Positions 17,598 to 26,936 of a DNA stretch of 64,000 bases are shown here, piece by piece. The notes beneath the pieces are model-generated. The model saw only the letters and a program-made list of their open reading frames with translations, ran no database searches and was not told where the DNA came from. This DNA is from Campylobacter concisus. GTDB taxonomy: Bacteria; Campylobacterota; Campylobacteria; Campylobacterales; Campylobacteraceae. The stretch covers positions 1 through 64,000 of the forward strand of contig NZ_JAAKYZ010000004.1 of NCBI RefSeq assembly GCF_015229955.1, in the 5' to 3' direction. The number at the start of each line of letters is the position of its first letter. Position 1 is the first letter of the stretch. Both the position numbers and the translations under genes were made by a program.

Positions 17598-18587
17598 ATG
17601 ATTCGCATTGCTATCGATGCTATGGGTGGTGATTTTGGTGCAGATCCTATAATATCTGGTGTTATTGATGCACTAAAAGAGACAAAATTTAAAGCTGTAT
17701 TAGTTGGCGATAGCAATGTCATCAAACCACTCATTCCACAGTCTTATTTAAAAAATATCGAATTTTTAGAAGCTAGCGAAGTTATCTCAATGGCAGATGG
17801 CGCAACTGATGCGCTTAAAAGAAAAGATAGTACGATCTACAAAGCAATTGAGCTCTTAAAAAATAAGGAAGTTGATGCTGTAGTTTCTGCTGGTCATAGT
17901 GGTGCAACTATGAGCTTAGCTACTCTAAGAATTGGTAGACTAAAAAATATTTCTCGTCCAGCAATTGCAACACTTATGCCAAATTCAAAAGAATCTGCGA
18001 CTTTGGTTTTAGATGTTGGTGCAAATGTTGATTGCAGAAGCGAGCATTTGTTTCAATTTGCCATAATGGGTGAAGCCTATGCAAAAGAAATTTTAGGTAG
18101 AAAAGAACCAAAAGTTGGTCTTTTATCAAATGGTGAAGAAGAAAGCAAAGGTAATGAAGTTAGCAAAGAAGCATTTAAATTAGTTTCTAGACTTGATAGC
18201 TTTGTTGGCAATGCAGAAGGTAATCAAATTTTTGATGGCAGTATAGACGTAATGGTTTGTGATGGTTTTATGGGAAATATTCTTTTAAAAACTAGCGAAG
18301 GCGTTGCAGATGCTATAGGTAAAATTATCAAAAAACAAATTAAAAAATCACCTCTTGCTATAGCTGGCTCTGTACTCATGAGAAAAGTTTTTAAGACACT
18401 TAAAAAGCAGGTTAGCTATGACGAATATGGCGGCGCACCGCTTCTTGGCGTAAATGGTTGCGTTATCATAAGTCATGGTAAAAGTAATTCAAAAGCTATA
18501 AAAAATGCAATTTTTCAAGCAATAAAATTTGCTAATTCAAATATAAATAAAGTTATCGAAGAAGAACTTTCGCACTTTGCAAGGTAA
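17598..18587 (+). CDS. plsX: Phosphate acyltransferase PlsX
   Basis: Makes acyl-phosphate from acyl-ACP for the PlsX-PlsY route to lysophosphatidic acid. The N-terminus [11 protein letters not shown] is the family signature. Glycine-rich SAGHSGATM lies near residue 97 and VCDGFMGNI near residue 214. Its 329 residues are normal. It begins 3 bases after the rpmF stop and ends 3 bases before fabH. The partner plsY is also in this window, at 23996-24607. Confidence 0.96.
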   Translation: MIRIAIDAMGGDFGADPIISGVIDALKETKFKAVLVGDSNVIKPLIPQSYLKNIEFLEASEVISMADGATDALKRKDSTIYKAIELLKNKEVDAVVSAGHSGATMSLATLRIGRLKNISRPAIATLMPNSKESATLVLDVGANVDCRSEHLFQFAIMGEAYAKEILGRKEPKVGLLSNGEEESKGNEVSKEAFKLVSRLDSFVGNAEGNQIFDGSIDVMVCDGFMGNILLKTSEGVADAIGKIIKKQIKKSPLAIAGSVLMRKVFKTLKKQVSYDEYGGAPLLGVNGCVIISHGKSNSKAIKNAIFQAIKFANSNINKVIEEELSHFAR

Positions 18588-18590
18588 AAT

Positions 18591-19598
18591 ATGCCAAAAG
18601 CTTCACTGATTTCTATCGCTTCTTACATTCCAGAAAAAATTTTAACAAATTTTGACTTTGAGAAAATGGTTGAAACAAGTGATGAATGGATAGTAAAGCG
18701 AACAGGTATCGAGCAAAGGCATATTGCAACTAACGAAACAACAAGTGACCTTGGTACAAAAGCTGGTGAATTAGCCATAAAACGCTCAGGACTTGACAAA
18801 TCTCAAATAGATGCAATCATCTGTGCTACAATATCTCCAGATCATCTTTGTATGCCTTCTACTGCTTGCAAAATAGCTGCAAATTTGGGTTTAAACTATG
18901 GAGTTACAGCATTTGATATAAGTGCGGCTTGTACAGGTTTTATTTATCTTTTAGAGCTTGCAAATTCTCTCATTGTTAGCGGTGCCAAAAAAAATGTATT
19001 AATTATCGGAGCCGAAAAATTAAGCTCTATTGTTGACTATACAGATAGAAGCACTTGTATACTATTTGGTGATGGAGCAGGTGCAGCTGTAATTAGTAGT
19101 GGCAATGAAAATGAGATCATCGATATCCATACAGCAAGTGACGGTAAGCAAGCTGAACTTTTAATAACTCCAGGATGCGGGAGTGTATTTCCAGCCAGCG
19201 AGGAAACACTAAAAAATAGACTAAATTTCATCCATATGAGTGGAAATGAAGTTTTTAAAATAGCAGTTCAAACACTTAGCAAAAGCGTAATAGAAATTCT
19301 GCATGCAAATAAAATGCAAAGCGAAGATATCGATTTTTTTATACCTCATCAAGCAAATATAAGAATAATAGATGCAGTAAAAAATAGATTAAATTTTAAG
19401 GATGAGCAGTGTGTCTTAACTGTTGCTAAATATGGCAATACAAGCTCTGCTTCAATTCCGATGGCTATGAATGATGCCTATGAAGACGGCCGCATCAAAA
19501 ATGGTTCAGTTTTACTTCTTGATGCATTTGGTGGCGGTTTTACATGGGGATCAGCGATTCTAAAATTTGGTGGAAAAAATTTTAGCGACTTACAATAA
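18591..19598 (+). CDS. fabH: Beta-ketoacyl-ACP synthase III
   Basis: Starts fatty acid synthesis by condensing acetyl-CoA with malonyl-ACP. The catalytic triad is visible: Cys114 in DISAACTGF, His in IPHQANIRI near residue 258 and Asn in KYGNTSSAS near residue 288. The C-terminal GGGFTWG loop is intact. Its 335 residues are slightly longer than usual. It is the last gene of the ndk-to-fabH run. 236 bases without a gene follow before ahpC. Confidence 0.96.
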   Translation: MPKASLISIASYIPEKILTNFDFEKMVETSDEWIVKRTGIEQRHIATNETTSDLGTKAGELAIKRSGLDKSQIDAIICATISPDHLCMPSTACKIAANLGLNYGVTAFDISAACTGFIYLLELANSLIVSGAKKNVLIIGAEKLSSIVDYTDRSTCILFGDGAGAAVISSGNENEIIDIHTASDGKQAELLITPGCGSVFPASEETLKNRLNFIHMSGNEVFKIAVQTLSKSVIEILHANKMQSEDIDFFIPHQANIRIIDAVKNRLNFKDEQCVLTVAKYGNTSSASIPMAMNDAYEDGRIKNGSVLLLDAFGGGFTWGSAILKFGGKNFSDLQ

Positions 19599-19792
19599 TT
19601 ACAGCAAGTAATCTTCTAAATTTTTAGCAACGCTTTTACTAATTTCTTTCAAGTATTCTCATCAATAATTTTTTAAAAATTCAAATTTTTACAACTTTTA
19701 ACAAAATCCATTTTCTGCTTTTACCAATAACAATAAATTTACTACACAAAAATTTCTAAAATATATTTAAACTAAATTTAATTTTGAATAGA

Positions 19793-19798
19793 TATAAT
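19793..19798 (+). promoter_or_regulatory. -10 element of ahpC promoter
   Basis: TATAAT within TAGATATAATTTC, 37 bases before the ahpC ATG in an otherwise featureless 236-base AT-rich gap after fabH. No clear -35 box is seen, as is usual for this genus. Regulator sites (Fur, PerR, CosR) could be near but I cannot identify one. Confidence 0.55.
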
Positions 19799-19834
19799 TT
19801 CGCAATCAATAAAATTTATTATTAAGGAGAACAA

Positions 19835-20434
19835 ATGTTAGTAACAAAAAAAGCACCTGATTTTACAGCTGCAGCAGTTTTAGGAAATAATCAAATTGTA
19901 AATGATTTTAATCTTTATAAAAATATTGGCGAGAAAGGCGCGGTTGTATTTTTCTATCCAATGGACTTTACTTTTGTTTGCCCAAGCGAAATTATCGCAT
20001 TTGACAAAAGATATGACGAGTTCAAGTCACGTGGTATCGAAGTTATCGCGGTTTCATGCGACAACCAATTCTCACATTTTGCATGGAAAGAGACTCCAGT
20101 AAACAAAGGCGGTATTGGCAAAGTTCGCTTCCCTATCGTAGCTGATATGACAAAATCAATCGCTCGCGGATTTGACGTACTTCTAGAAGATGCTGGTGTA
20201 GCACTTCGTGGCTCATTCTTACTAGATAAAGATGGCACTGTTCGCCATGCAGTTATCAACGATCTTCCACTTGGCAGAAACATCGATGAGATGATAAGAA
20301 TGGTTGATACTATGCTATTTACAAATGAGCACGGCGAAGTTTGCCCAGCTGGCTGGAATAAAGGTGATGCTGGCATGAAACCAAGCACTGAAGGTGTTGC
20401 CGACTACCTTTCACACAACGAAAGCAAACTATAA
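19835..20434 (+). CDS. ahpC: 2-Cys peroxiredoxin (alkyl hydroperoxide reductase C)
   Basis: Reduces hydrogen peroxide and organic peroxides in the cytoplasm. The peroxidatic Cys49 lies in FTFVCPSE and the resolving Cys170 in GEVCPAGW, so it is a typical 2-Cys enzyme. GGIGKVRFP near residue 92 is the sensitive-type GGxG loop, but I see no C-terminal YF motif. Its 199 residues are normal. AAGGAG lies 6 bases before the ATG. No AhpF is nearby; Campylobacter uses other reductants. Confidence 0.95.
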   Translation: MLVTKKAPDFTAAAVLGNNQIVNDFNLYKNIGEKGAVVFFYPMDFTFVCPSEIIAFDKRYDEFKSRGIEVIAVSCDNQFSHFAWKETPVNKGGIGKVRFPIVADMTKSIARGFDVLLEDAGVALRGSFLLDKDGTVRHAVINDLPLGRNIDEMIRMVDTMLFTNEHGEVCPAGWNKGDAGMKPSTEGVADYLSHNESKL

Positions 20435-20439
20435 TCAAT

Positions 20440-20473
20440 AGAAATTTCTAGGTATCTTTACCTAGAAATTTCT
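20440..20473. terminator. 15-bp perfect hairpin after ahpC
   Basis: AGAAATTTCTAGGTA (20440-20454) pairs with TACCTAGAAATTTCT (20459-20473) around a four-base loop, five bases after the ahpC stop. The stem is very strong, but the bases after it are CCTCC rather than a T run. It may therefore stabilise the mRNA 3' end as well as, or instead of, terminating. Confidence 0.5.
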
Positions 20474-20556
20474 CCTCCAAATAAATTTAAATACTTTTTT
20501 AATATAACTTTTTATATCATAGCCTTGGCTTTAATCAACAACATTCCGGAGACTAC

Positions 20557-21639
20557 ATGGATTTTAAAGGCAGGCAAGAGCTTGTAATAAATTGCGAAGA
20601 TAGCATACTTAAATTAAGAGATAAATTTATCGACGATGGTATCAAATTTTGTAGACAGCTAACATTTATCGTACCGCACGATCAGGTAAAAATTTGTCTT
20701 GAAAACATCTTTGATACACTGCTTATTCAAAAGCCAAATGCTACGCAGCTACAAGATGATTTAAATATTCTAATACCAAAATCAAACGCAAGAGACGAAT
20801 TAATAAATTTCCTACTTTTAAATTTGACTTTAAATTTTAGTCACTCTTGCGACAATAGCACCTTCGTAGGTTATTTCGTAAATGCCGTTTCAAGAATCAA
20901 AGAAATTTTATGTGGTGCCAAAGACCAGCAAGAAACAAATGTAAAAGACATGATTGAAACCGGAACATTTTTTTATGAAGATCCGATCAATACATTCACT
21001 CGCATGAAAAAAGCCAAGGTAAGGCCAGAGCTTTTAAATTTATATGATGGACTAAATATAAAATATGAGGCTGAAATTTTAGAAGTTAAAGAAGATAGTG
21101 TCGTTTTTCGCGTGGATATGATGCAAATTTTAGCTATGAAGCAAGACGGCAAAGGTTTTATTTTGCCAAATAGCTTTTTCTCAAAGCCTTTGTGTGCAGA
21201 TATCATAAATTATAATATAACAGATAAAAGTGTTACTTTTTCAAATTTCTCGCTAAATACAACAATGTATGCGTACAAAAGAAAATTCCAACGTATTTTA
21301 CCAAATCGTTTTACTAAAACTATTATCAAAGGCAAACAAGACAAGATCGAAGGTAGCCTTTATGATGTTTCCGAAGGCGGCATAAGTGTATTAAGTTCAC
21401 AATCTGCAAATTTTAAAGATAACGAAGAATTAGAAGTCAATTTTGATCTCTTGATGTCTGAAAAAATAGTAAAAAGAGTTTCTTTAAGGCTAAAATTAGT
21501 TACTGAAATAACCTATAAAGGTTACATTAGATACTGTATGAAACTCATTGATGATGATGAAACGATAAAAGATTTTACGCAAAAGCGCATAAAAGAGACG
21601 CTTGACGAGCTTCGCTCACGTATAAATTTATACGAATAA
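20557..21639 (+). CDS. PilZ domain protein
   Basis: 360 residues. The C-terminal part (about 235-345) looks like PilZ, the c-di-GMP-binding fold. RKFQRILPNRF near residue 241 resembles the RxxxR motif and YDVSEGGISV near residue 267 the D/NxSxxG motif. The first 230 residues are helical, with no recognised domain and no membrane segment. The ATG at 20557 follows CCGGAG. The next gene begins 9 bases later, so a link with the HerA-like ATPase is likely. Whether c-di-GMP is made in this organism cannot be seen here. Confidence 0.7.
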   Translation: MDFKGRQELVINCEDSILKLRDKFIDDGIKFCRQLTFIVPHDQVKICLENIFDTLLIQKPNATQLQDDLNILIPKSNARDELINFLLLNLTLNFSHSCDNSTFVGYFVNAVSRIKEILCGAKDQQETNVKDMIETGTFFYEDPINTFTRMKKAKVRPELLNLYDGLNIKYEAEILEVKEDSVVFRVDMMQILAMKQDGKGFILPNSFFSKPLCADIINYNITDKSVTFSNFSLNTTMYAYKRKFQRILPNRFTKTIIKGKQDKIEGSLYDVSEGGISVLSSQSANFKDNEELEVNFDLLMSEKIVKRVSLRLKLVTEITYKGYIRYCMKLIDDDETIKDFTQKRIKETLDELRSRINLYE

Positions 21640-21647
21640 GGCAATTA

Positions 21648-23936
21648 GTGAAAACCATACAAGAAAATTTAAAACTTTTTTACATCGGACTAAAAGATAA
21701 AGAGCCATTTTTTTATAAAAACAAGGACTTAACCACTCACGCAGCCATTATCGGTATGACTGGTAGCGGCAAAACAGGCCTTGGCATCACGCTTTTAGAA
21801 GAGGCCTGCATAGACAATATCCCTTCCATTATCATCGATCCAAAGGGCGATATCACAAATTTGGCCCTCACCTTTCCGCAGATGAGGCCGGAGGATTTTT
21901 TACCATACATAGATGAAGCAGAAGTAGCTAATAAAGGTCAAAGTGTAGAGGAATTTGCCGCTGCTCAAGCCGAGCTTTGGAAAAACGGCATAGAGTCGAG
22001 TTTTCAAGATCTTGAGCGAGTAAAAATTTTAAAAGAGAGCGCTAGCTTTAACATCTACACCCCAAAAAGCTCAGCTGGTATAGGCGTGGCGCTACTTAGC
22101 GACTTTGCCTGCCCAAATATCAATGACGAAGAAATTTTTAGCAACTATATAAATTCGCTCGCGGCCTCGGTATTATCTCTTGTAGGTATAAATTCCGAGG
22201 ACATGAATTCAAAAGAACAGCTTCTCATCTCAACCATATTTGATACTAAATTTAAAGAGCAAAAAGATGTCAGCATCGAAGAGCTCATAAATTTCATCGC
22301 AAATCCGCCTTTTAAAAAGATAGGCGTTTTTGACGTCGATACATTCTATCCAAGCAGTGAGCGCCTAAAGCTTGCCATGAAAATAAACGCTCTCATCGCA
22401 AGCCCAAGTTTTAAAGGTTGGACTCAAGGCATTAGACTAGAAATTTCAAAGATGCTCTTTGACGAAAACGGCAAAGCAAAGTGCAATATCTTTACGATCT
22501 CACACCTAAATGACGCTGAGAGGATGTTTTTTGTCACCCTTTTACTAAACGAGATCATCGCGTGGATGCGCGGCACCGAGGGCACAAGCTCACTTAGAGC
22601 GATCCTTTATATGGATGAAATTTTTGGCTTTTTTCCGCCAAACGCAAATCCGCCATCAAAAATGCCTATGCTCACACTTTTAAAGCAAGCTCGTGCATTT
22701 GGTCTTGGCTGCGTATTAAGCACGCAAAACCCAGTAGATCTTGACTACAAAGGCCTTAGCAACATCGGCACTTGGTTCATCGGCCGCCTCCAAACAGCCC
22801 AGGACAAAGCACGCGTTATAGGTGGACTAAGTGGTATCTCTGGCTCAAACCTAGATAAAGCCTCGCTTGAAAATCTCATATCAAATTTGGCAAAGAGAAA
22901 TTTTTTAGTTAAAAATATAAACGAAGACGGACTAAGTGTCATCTCCACGCGCTGGGCACTTAGCTATCTAAAAGGCCCGCTAAGCCGTGAGCAAATTTCA
23001 AATTTGATGAAAGAGCAAAAAGAAAATTTATCTGATACAAGGATCGATAAAAGTGAGATGAAATTTAGTATAAAGCCCATAATCTCAAATGAAATAACGC
23101 AACTTTATGCTAACTCAAAAAGCCTCACGCCAAATTTATTTGCAAGTGCGAAGGTAAGAATTTATGACGCCAAAAAGGGCATCGATAGCGTTTATGAAAT
23201 AAGCTACCTTTACGAGCTTAGCGAAAATGACAAAGAGCCAAACTGGAGCGAGGCTAGCGAAGGCATGCACGTTGATGCAAGCGAAAATGAGCCAAGTGAC
23301 GCAAGCTTTGCAGCTGTGCCAAATTTCATCTTAAAAGCTAAAAATTTTGACAATATCCAAAAAGATTTTAAAGAATATCTGTATAGAAATTTCAAATTTA
23401 ACACCTTTGAAGCATTGGGAATTTATTCAAAAAAAAATGAAACAAAGGAGCAGTTTTATATCAGGCTTCAAGATAAGTGCAATGAAATTTTAGAAGAACA
23501 AACTGCAAAACTCACAGCAAAATTTGAAAAAGAACGAAAAAGCTTACAAGATAAGCTAAACAAGGCTCTAACAAAGCTTGATAAAGAGCAAAAAGAGATG
23601 ACCACAAGTGGGCTTGATGCTGCCATAAATATAGGCGCTAGCATACTTGGAGCGATATTTGGCAACAAGCTTTTATCTCGTCAAAATGCGGGTAAAATCG
23701 CATCGAGTGCAAGAAGCGCAAATAGAGTCTTAAAAGAAAGAAGTGATGTAAAACTTAGCGAGCAAAGCGTAAATGATATAAATTTAGCTATAAGCGAACT
23801 TGAAGAGAAATTTGCACAAGAGTGCGATGCGTTAAAAGAAGCAAACGATATAAAAAATATCAACATAAATGAAATACAAATTTCACCAAAGAAAAGCGAT
23901 ATCTATGACGAAAAGGTCGTACTTTTGTGGAGATGA
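21648..23936 (+). CDS. HerA-like ATPase (DUF853 family)
   Basis: A 762-residue ATPase with Walker A GMTGSGKT near residue 37 and IIIDPKGD shortly after. A Walker-B-like ILYMDEIFGFFPP lies near residue 320 and a QNPVDLDYKGL segment near residue 362, the HerA/FtsK-type helicase-translocase layout. Residues 630-680 form a Lys/Glu-rich coiled coil, followed by a glycine/alanine hydrophobic patch (INIGASILGAIFG). The start is GTG at 21648 with AAGG upstream. DNA pumping or helicase activity is known for HerA relatives, but the role of this branch is unknown. There is no NurA partner nearby. Confidence 0.72.
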   Translation: MKTIQENLKLFYIGLKDKEPFFYKNKDLTTHAAIIGMTGSGKTGLGITLLEEACIDNIPSIIIDPKGDITNLALTFPQMRPEDFLPYIDEAEVANKGQSVEEFAAAQAELWKNGIESSFQDLERVKILKESASFNIYTPKSSAGIGVALLSDFACPNINDEEIFSNYINSLAASVLSLVGINSEDMNSKEQLLISTIFDTKFKEQKDVSIEELINFIANPPFKKIGVFDVDTFYPSSERLKLAMKINALIASPSFKGWTQGIRLEISKMLFDENGKAKCNIFTISHLNDAERMFFVTLLLNEIIAWMRGTEGTSSLRAILYMDEIFGFFPPNANPPSKMPMLTLLKQARAFGLGCVLSTQNPVDLDYKGLSNIGTWFIGRLQTAQDKARVIGGLSGISGSNLDKASLENLISNLAKRNFLVKNINEDGLSVISTRWALSYLKGPLSREQISNLMKEQKENLSDTRIDKSEMKFSIKPIISNEITQLYANSKSLTPNLFASAKVRIYDAKKGIDSVYEISYLYELSENDKEPNWSEASEGMHVDASENEPSDASFAAVPNFILKAKNFDNIQKDFKEYLYRNFKFNTFEALGIYSKKNETKEQFYIRLQDKCNEILEEQTAKLTAKFEKERKSLQDKLNKALTKLDKEQKEMTTSGLDAAINIGASILGAIFGNKLLSRQNAGKIASSARSANRVLKERSDVKLSEQSVNDINLAISELEEKFAQECDALKEANDIKNININEIQISPKKSDIYDEKVVLLWR

Positions 23937-23995
23937 TTTATAAAACAATTAGTATTTTTTTACTATCATTTCTCTTTAAATTTAAAAGGTAAAAT

Positions 23996-24607
23996 ATGCA
24001 AAATTTAATACTTTATGCCATTAGTTATTTACTTGGAAGCATTCCGTCTGGTCTTATTCTTGCAAAAATTTTTGGGCATGTTGATATAAAAAACGAAGGT
24101 AGCAAGAGCATCGGTGCAACAAATGTTTTAAGAGTTTTAAAACAAAAAGATCCAAAATTAGCCAAAAAACTAGCCATTTTAACGATAGTCTGTGATGTTT
24201 TAAAAGGTGTTTTGCCACTTATTGTCGCTTCATATTTAGGAGCTAGTCAAAGTGTGCTTTGGACTATGGCGGTTTTAAGCGTGGCTGGACATTGTTTTTC
24301 TATATTTTTGGGCTTTCAAGGCGGCAAAGGCGTGGCAACTGGAGCTGGAGTGATCGCATTTTTCTTACCAGTTGAGATCATTATCGCTCTAGCTGTTTGG
24401 TTTGTGGTCGGAAAATTTTTAAAAATTAGCTCTCTTGCTTCGCTTTGCGCGTTGATAGCTCTCATAGCATCAAGCTTTATAATCCACCCAGAGTTAGATG
24501 AAATTTACACACACGCTCCAATACTAATCATCGCATTTTTGGTGGTTTATAAACACATACCAAATATCATTCGTTTAATATCCGGTAAGGAGAAAAAAGT
24601 CGTATGA
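23996..24607 (+). CDS. plsY: Glycerol-3-phosphate acyltransferase PlsY
   Basis: Integral membrane enzyme that transfers the acyl group from acyl-phosphate (made by PlsX) to glycerol-3-phosphate. Five hydrophobic segments are visible. The conserved motifs are LGSIPSGLI near residue 13, NEGSKSIGATNVLR near residue 34 and FQGGKGVATG near residue 107. Its 203 residues are normal. The stop overlaps the folB-like start (ATGA). Confidence 0.95.
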   Translation: MQNLILYAISYLLGSIPSGLILAKIFGHVDIKNEGSKSIGATNVLRVLKQKDPKLAKKLAILTIVCDVLKGVLPLIVASYLGASQSVLWTMAVLSVAGHCFSIFLGFQGGKGVATGAGVIAFFLPVEIIIALAVWFVVGKFLKISSLASLCALIALIASSFIIHPELDEIYTHAPILIIAFLVVYKHIPNIIRLISGKEKKVV

Positions 24608-24930
24608 AAAGCGAGATGACGACGATCATTAAAGATTATAAATTTGAAACGATCATCGGAATGCTTGATTTTGAGCGAGTCGCTAAGCAAGAGGTGCAAA
24701 TGAATCTAGAAATTTGCTCAACTGGTTTTATTGATTATGTTTTAATTATTGACTTTGTTAAAAATTTTTATAATGAAAGACAGTTTCAAAGCGTTGAAGA
24801 GTCGCTTGAAGAAACTAGCAAAGCGTTAAAAGAGAAATTTGGCTCACTAACTAGCCTTAAAATGGAAATTTTAAAAACTGAAATTTTACCAAACGCAGTT
24901 GTTGGAGCAAAAATAAACACTATTTTTTAA
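24604..24930 (+). CDS. folB: Dihydroneopterin aldolase-like protein
   Basis: A 108-residue FolB-like protein of the tunnelling fold. GMLDFERVAKQEVQMNL near residue 19 resembles the FolB opening G-x-x-x-x-E-R. A catalytic Lys-like position occurs near the C-terminus (ILPNAVVGAKI). The SYxxxxD core is less clear than in well-studied FolB proteins, so substrate identity is moderate. It overlaps plsY by 4 bases, an arrangement common in related genomes. Confidence 0.7.
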   Translation: MKSEMTTIIKDYKFETIIGMLDFERVAKQEVQMNLEICSTGFIDYVLIIDFVKNFYNERQFQSVEESLEETSKALKEKFGSLTSLKMEILKTEILPNAVVGAKINTIF

Positions 24931-24970
24931 AAATTTATTAAACTATCTTGAAATATTGCTTAATTTATGA

Positions 24971-24976
24971 TACAAT
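24971..24976 (+). promoter_or_regulatory. -10 element upstream of the CosR-like regulator
   Basis: TACAAT preceded by TATGA, 31 bases before the regulator ATG and in the 76-base gap after folB. It fits the genus -10 pattern. No operator could be recognised. Confidence 0.45.
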
Positions 24977-25006
24977 CGCCCATAAATTTTAGTTTAAGGA
25001 AGCAAA

Positions 25007-25678
25007 ATGCGTATTTTAATAGTTGAAGATGAAGTGACGCTAAATAAGACGATTGCTGAGGGCTTGCAGGAGTTTGGCTATCAAACTGATAGCTCTGAAA
25101 ATTTTAAAGATGCTGAGTACTATATAGGCATTAGAAACTATGATCTGGTTTTGACTGATTGGATGCTCCAAGATGGCGATGGCATAGATCTTATAAACAT
25201 CATCAAACATAAATCTCCACGCACTTCAGTTGTAGTTCTTTCTGCAAAAGATGACAAAGAAAGCGAAATAAAAGCACTTAGAGCTGGTGCTGATGACTAT
25301 ATCAAAAAACCATTTGATTTTGATATCTTAGTAGCTAGACTTGAAGCAAGACTACGCTTTGGCGGTACAAATATTATAAAAATCGATGAGCTCATCATCA
25401 ACCCAGATGAGGAAAAAATCACATATTTGGGTCGTGATATTGAGCTTAAGGGCAAACCTTTTGAAGTCTTAACTCACCTTGCAAGACACTCAGATCAGAT
25501 CGTATCTAAAGAGCAACTGCTTGATGCCATCTGGGAAGAGCCAGAGCTTGTAACTCCAAACGTCATTGAAGTCGCTATCAACCAAATCCGCCAAAAAATG
25601 GACAAACCGCTAAATATTTCAACAATTGAAACTGTTAGAAGACGCGGATATAGATTTTGTTTTCCAAAAAAAGCCTAA
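25007..25678 (+). CDS. cosR: OmpR-family response regulator, CosR/HsrA-like
   Basis: 223 residues: receiver domain (1-115) and winged-helix DNA-binding domain (125-223). The C-terminal half (KGKPFEVLTHLARH, VETVRRRGYRF-type segments) is close to CosR of C. jejuni and HsrA (HP1043) of H. pylori, the essential orphan oxidative-stress regulators. Unlike those atypical proteins, this one keeps a full receiver site: acidic pair near residue 8, phospho-acceptor Asp51 in LTDWM and Lys101-type KKPFD. It overlaps a histidine kinase gene and is followed by Ppx/GppA, the neighbour of cosR in C. jejuni. A different paralogue such as DccR is the alternative. Confidence 0.65.
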   Translation: MRILIVEDEVTLNKTIAEGLQEFGYQTDSSENFKDAEYYIGIRNYDLVLTDWMLQDGDGIDLINIIKHKSPRTSVVVLSAKDDKESEIKALRAGADDYIKKPFDFDILVARLEARLRFGGTNIIKIDELIINPDEEKITYLGRDIELKGKPFEVLTHLARHSDQIVSKEQLLDAIWEEPELVTPNVIEVAINQIRQKMDKPLNISTIETVRRRGYRFCFPKKA

Positions 25679-26934
25679 GGAATAGATTTATACTACAATT
25701 AGCATCTGGTGCTATGATGCTAATTGTAGTTATTTCGGTAATGCTTTATCACTATATAAGGGTTACCGTTTTTCAAAATGTAGTTAATGAGCTAAACTAT
25801 CAAGCCGAAGCTTATAAAAAAAATCCTCAGAATTTCAATCCTTTAAATTCAAAAACATTTACGATAGAAAATCCAAATAAAACTCTAGCAACGATAAAAA
25901 CAGACGAGCCACAAGATAAAGAAACATATATCGTAACACAAAAATCAAAGGATCAAAGTAAAACTATTTTAATAACAAAACTTGATGAAAGCAGTTATTT
26001 AAGCCTAGAAAAAGATACTACACTTCAAGCTCATATAGTAGAAGAAATTTTTATAGATATTATAATCGTAAATGTATCAGCGATACTTTTGGTGCTTTTT
26101 TATGCACTATTTTTATCAAGAATGCTTTTAATACCTATAAAAATTTTGAGTCACAAACTTACAAATTTAGACGAAAAATTTCTTCATGAGATCGATATAA
26201 AAAGTCTACCAGATGAGTTTTTACCACTTGGACAGAGCATAAATAGGCTAATCTCTCGCATCCAAACATTTGTCTTATACCAAAAAGAACTTTTTGTAGG
26301 TGTGGCACATGAGCTAAAAACACCGCTGGCTGTAATGAAAACAAAAAATGAAGTTACACTTTTAAAGCCACGCGAGAGCGAAAAATATATCGAGGCTCTA
26401 AAATCAAATAATGAAGCTATAAACGGCATGAACGCGATGATAAGTTCTGTGCTTGAGATCGGCCGCCAAGAGGGAGCTCAGTTTGAAGAGCCAGTAAATA
26501 CCGATGTCATAGGATTTTTAAAAAAACTTGCAAAAAACTATGAGATACTTGCAAAAAATGATGAAAAAAATATAAAACTAGACCTAAAACCAGAAATTTT
26601 AAATCTAAAAATACAAACTAGCTTACTAACACACATTGTGCAAAATTTTGTTCAAAATGCCATTAAATTTTCACCAAAGAATAGCACCATTACGATTAGC
26701 TCTAAGCTTATAAAAAATAAATTTATCGTCGAAGTAATAGATGAAGGAATAGGCATAGATGAGAGCAAAGATTTATTTGCCCCATTTAAAAGATATGGCG
26801 ACAAAGGTGGTGCTGGACTTGGGTTGTTTCTAGCTAAAGGTGCAGCACAGGCTCTTGGTGGCGAAGTAGACATTAAAAATAGAAACGATAGAAGCGGTGC
26901 AGTCGCAAGCCTAGTTTTAAATATAAAAGGATAA
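25657..26934 (+). CDS. Sensor histidine kinase, partner of the CosR-like regulator
   Basis: 425 residues with two membrane segments (about 11-33 and 133-158) around a 100-residue periplasmic sensor, then a linker, DHp and catalytic domains. The H-box VAHELKTPLAVMK gives His218. N-box FVQNAIKFSP lies near residue 325, and G-boxes DEGIGID and GAGLGLFLAKG follow. The TTG at 25657, inside the regulator gene, gives a basic N-terminus before the first membrane helix; the next ATG (25714) would cut into that helix. The overlap of 22 bases implies a cognate pair. The signal sensed is unknown. Confidence 0.82.
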   Translation: MFSKKSLRNRFILQLASGAMMLIVVISVMLYHYIRVTVFQNVVNELNYQAEAYKKNPQNFNPLNSKTFTIENPNKTLATIKTDEPQDKETYIVTQKSKDQSKTILITKLDESSYLSLEKDTTLQAHIVEEIFIDIIIVNVSAILLVLFYALFLSRMLLIPIKILSHKLTNLDEKFLHEIDIKSLPDEFLPLGQSINRLISRIQTFVLYQKELFVGVAHELKTPLAVMKTKNEVTLLKPRESEKYIEALKSNNEAINGMNAMISSVLEIGRQEGAQFEEPVNTDVIGFLKKLAKNYEILAKNDEKNIKLDLKPEILNLKIQTSLLTHIVQNFVQNAIKFSPKNSTITISSKLIKNKFIVEVIDEGIGIDESKDLFAPFKRYGDKGGAGLGLFLAKGAAQALGGEVDIKNRNDRSGAVASLVLNIKG

Positions 26935-26936
26935 AA

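Noticed and set aside
19954-20388. Minus-strand frame of 144 codons inside ahpC
   Set aside because: It is an antisense shadow of a highly conserved peroxiredoxin gene.
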